Shown: piece by piece, positions 60,801 to 64,000 of the stretch | How positions within the stretch are numbered: position 1 is the first letter of the stretch | Layout of the letters: each line of letters starts with the position of its first letter | Assembly: GCF_023065955.2 (NCBI RefSeq) | Contig: NW_026622897.1 | Coordinates: 3,291,001-3,355,000 of the forward strand | Origin: Ursus arctos | Lineage: Eukaryota; Chordata; Mammalia; Carnivora; Ursidae | DNA: 64,000 nucleotides | Direction: 5' to 3' | Notes under the pieces: generated by a model | The model's database searches: none | What the model was told of the DNA's origin: nothing | What the model saw: the letters and a program-made list of their open reading frames with translations, nothing else | Translations under genes and position numbers: made by a program

Positions 60801-63592
60801 TACACATTTCAGATGTCAGCTACACTGTCCCTGGTCTCTGAGGACTAGGTCAAGCTGCTTGGTGTGGAACGTCTCAATGATTTTCAAACAGATCGCAGGA
60901 CCTTAAGAATTTCCTGACTCCTGCTTTCAGCATGCCATCCCTTCCCATGTGGCAGAGAGCCAGATGCGAAATCACTCTCACAAAACGTTTGTGAATGGAC
61001 TTTACTGAAATACTTGGGGTTGTGGAGAGAGGTAACACCAAGTACCACCAGTTTAAAATAATAATTATGGCTAATCTCAAATCATATTTTAGACATAACC
61101 TATAGCACAATTTTCTACTACCACCACACTAGCAGCAGGTGGTCCTGGCCCTACATCCACACGGCACCTTGTCTCACCCGAGGAGAACGGTGTGACCCCT
61201 TCTCGGAGGCTTTAGTGCCAGCTGGCAGCTAGCATGTAAGCACACGCACACCACACAGAATGTTATACGTGCAGGACTTGATCCTAGGACCCTGGGATCA
61301 TGACCTGAGCCGAAGGCAGGTGCTTCACGGACTGAGCCATCCAGGCACCCCAGTAGTGTTTTGAAATAAAGAGAGATGATACATAATAAATTTAAGGAAG
61401 ATTTTATTTGGAGCACACATTTTGTTTTGTTTTTAATTGACAGTTATACGCTTCAGTTAGCTAGAACTTTTTATTTACATGGAATAATTTATGAAGTAAC
61501 CCGATAATGGCAGGCAAATGACAATATGAGATGTTTAGCTCCCCATGGAGATGAAACATTCTATTAAATTCATAGATCTTGTCTTTCATTCCCATATTTT
61601 ATTTAAATAAAAGCTATATTCATGTCATTAAAATAAGTCCCCATTCATTTTAATACATAGCCATTCAGGAAAATCTTTAAAGTTGTTTGAACAGTGCCCA
61701 AAATAACACATTATTCAAATAATGCAGATTTTTTTTTTAAGATCCCAGATATCATCAGGATGAAGCCTACGTTCAGGGGAGTATTAGAGCACAGCCAGGA
61801 AGGTTCCATTTCTAGAACTTTTTCCCCATTGTATAATGACAGCCACTCACCCCCTCGGGTCAGTCACAGGAATAGTGGACATACAGCAACAGTCCCAAAA
61901 GCATGACTTGTTCTGACTCTTCACTTGAAAGTAATAAAAAGTGATAACAGCCAGCAGACTGGGGTGTTTGGTAGGTCCGAGGTCAGGAATGCAGCAGGCC
62001 TTGGGAAGGGACAGGGACCCAGAACTGAAAACCCACAGGGCTAGGCTATATGACCCGATTCTACTTTGTTCATATTTTCAGTCACAGTTGCTGTGTTTCA
62101 AGGGTAGGTCAAAGACCGTCACTCCACAGATACTGATTCATGAGGCTAAGCCAGGCTGAACTGGGTTAGATCCTCTTAGTTTTTATTCCAAATCTGTAGA
62201 AAGGAGAATTCATTTGGCCCAGATTTGGGAAGGAATTCCCTTTGTCCAAATAGCTAAATTCAGTAGTATCCGCATGTGTAGTTTCCACTCGTGCTTTTAA
62301 TAGCCTTCTAGTTTTTGGTACCTGACATCATTTCATTATAAATTCAGGGATTCTGTCTTGTAGGTTGGATGTTCAGAAAATGGGGTCATTGTGTGCAGTG
62401 TGCAGATCCCTAAAGATACTTTTTGCAAAGATGCATGCACATCTTGACAAATGTCTTTCTGGTTCTATTAAGCAGATGCAAATAAAATCTTTAAAACACT
62501 AAGTAAAAGGAGAGATATTTAAGACACCAATCAAGCATAGGAAAACATTATTAAAAATCCCATCAATGTTACAGAATATAGAGCTCAGCTCATGCTCTGT
62601 TTATAAGATCATGGTAAGCTATGTGTTTATAAAAGAATAATATTCACATTTACATGCAGTAGCTCACATTTACAGATTTTGCATGTAAATCCAGTCGTAA
62701 TTAGAAAGCTGTGGAATGTCTTCTGTAAGTGTGGCATCAACTGACTCAGGTGGTTTCTTACAGCAGTGAGGTGTTAGGAGAATGGCGTTGCACAGCTGTG
62801 GCTGGTCCCTGTGTGTACCCTCTCGCTGCCTGCTACAGTGGCCTCCTCCCATGTGGTCTTCCCCCATGCTCTAAAAGCCTTCTAGGTTTTGTTACCTAAA
62901 ATTTCATTATTGAGAATATACACTTTACCACCTACCAAGACCAGAGGGGTAAAAAGCCATGTTTGTAGAATACCTTTGTAATTGAGGTGTGACAGAGGCT
63001 CTGTTGTTTGAAGAACAAAGAACAGCAACGGACTAGAATAACAAACATGAACTATTCCAGGAACGTAGGGTATCTGTTAATCTGATAGATTATTAGACCA
63101 AAATAATGATCTGATTTCTAGATCAGTCTCAAAATTGATTCTATGTTCAAGTAGCTGGTAACTGCTGATCTTTATTTGTACTGATTTCGTTATAGGAATT
63201 TTAAAATTGGCATTTGCCTTTCCTGAGTGTGACACTGCAAGGACTCTGGCAGGGAGTTCTCACCTGTGGGTCCCTAGTTCTGCCCCTGCATTTATTCATC
63301 TCATCTGTGCACACTCTTGTGCTTTTTCTTCCACATTTGGAGTCCGAATTTTGGTTTTATAAGAGATAAAGCTTCTGGATAAACAAATTGCATACCTAAT
63401 TTTATTTTGTTTTATAATTTCTGAGGTACACCTCATTTTATATTGGTGATTATTTTTTTTGCTTATGGAAAGTAAATGTCGATAACTCTATATAGAATTA
63501 GTGTTAGTTCCTAGAGGAAAAAAAACCAACTGTGTTCTTTACTGGCGTTCTTTTCATTTATAGCTGTGTTTAATTCAACTCATAGTTCTTTT
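60801..63592. other. Unassigned intronic sequence
   Basis: Apart from the SINE head at 61271-61351, nothing is recognised. Short frames only. Confidence 0.5.
61271..61351 (-). mobile_element. CAN-SINE head fragment
   Basis: Only the tRNA-derived head remains ('gggatcatgacctgagccga' to 'ccatccaggcacccc'). The left side is lost without a T-run. Confidence 0.85.
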
Positions 63593-63606
63593 AAAAATCA
63601 CTTATA

Positions 63607-63800
63607 GGGGCGCCTGGGTGGCACAGCGGTTAAGCGTCTGCCTTCGGCTCAGGGCGTGATCCCGGTGTTATGGGATCGAGCCCCACATCAGGCTCCTCTG
63701 CTGAGAGCCTGCTTCTTCTTCTCCCACTCCCCCTGCTTGTGTTCCCTCTCTCGCTGGCTGTTTCTATCTCTGTCAAATAAATAAATAAAATCTTAAAAAA
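63607..63800 (+). mobile_element. CAN-SINE, young subtype
   Basis: Perfect 14-base flanks AAAAATCACTTATA at 63593-63606 and 63801-63814. Complete head ('ggcacagcggttaagcgtct') and tail; probably the most recent insertion in the window. Confidence 0.97.
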
Positions 63801-64000
63801 AAAAATCACTTATAACCCCCACAGGGATCAGATAGGGAATAACGCACAGAGGAACTTTTTACCGTTGAAGTTCTAGTGAACTCAAGGGTAAGTTGTACCC
63901 AGATGGCCTAGAAAGAATGTTAGAAAAAGAACCCACCCAACCCCAAAATAAATAAATTTATTTATTATTGCAGGTTTATTTTACAACTAACAAAAGGGTA

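Noticed and set aside
63607..63680. tRNA-like sequence in SINE heads
   Set aside because: The heads descend from a tRNA but are followed by the SINE body and A-rich tail and repeat across the window, so they are not tRNA genes.

Overview
This is a stretch of a mammalian autosome, and almost all of it is intron. It holds one recognisable coding exon, 30867-31106 on the + strand. That exon encodes part of the extracellular amino-terminal domain of an AMPA-type glutamate receptor subunit and matches GRIA4 best. The window is therefore the end of one large intron (1-30866), one 240-base exon, and the start of the next intron (31107-64000). I see no other coding exon, RNA gene, CRISPR array or bacterial-type feature.

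The repeats identify the host. At least 22 tRNA-derived CAN-SINEs (SINEC type, with the head 'gggtggctcagt/ggcacagcggtt' and the tail '(TAAA)nTCTT') are found only in Carnivora. The SINE subtype, with 'ggctcctccgct(at/gg)gagcctgcttc' and '(g)tcaaataaataaataaaatctt', resembles copies from caniforms of the bear/pinniped group. That placement is from memory of repeat families and is not a database result.

Region by region: 1-9.3 kb has several antisense L1 3'-end fragments, three SINEs and a duplicated GT/G-run microsatellite. 9.3-29.4 kb has a long decayed sense L2 (16.0-17.1 kb) containing a strong hairpin, an antisense L2 (22.3-23.5 kb), MIRs and SINEs. 29.4-30.6 kb is a GC- and CpG-rich antisense L1 5' end (5'UTR plus the start of ORF1). 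It stops about 250 bases before the exon, with its 5' end pointing at the exon. 30.87-31.11 kb is the exon. 31-49 kb has SINEs, a 5'-truncated sense L1 with a clear target duplication (32.5-33.3 kb), an antisense L1 with a readable ORF2 C-terminus (38.6-39.3 kb), and two copies of one hAT-type DNA element. 49.5-52.1 kb is a compound of a sense ORF2 piece joined to an antisense L1 5' end, with a SINE nested in it. 52.1-64 kb has L2, MIR, young SINEs and AT-rich sequence with old L1 scraps.

The most interesting signal is the arrangement just upstream of the exon: a CpG-rich L1 5' end with an ETS-YY1-ETS motif cluster, oriented so that L1 antisense-promoter activity, if present, would read into the receptor gene.
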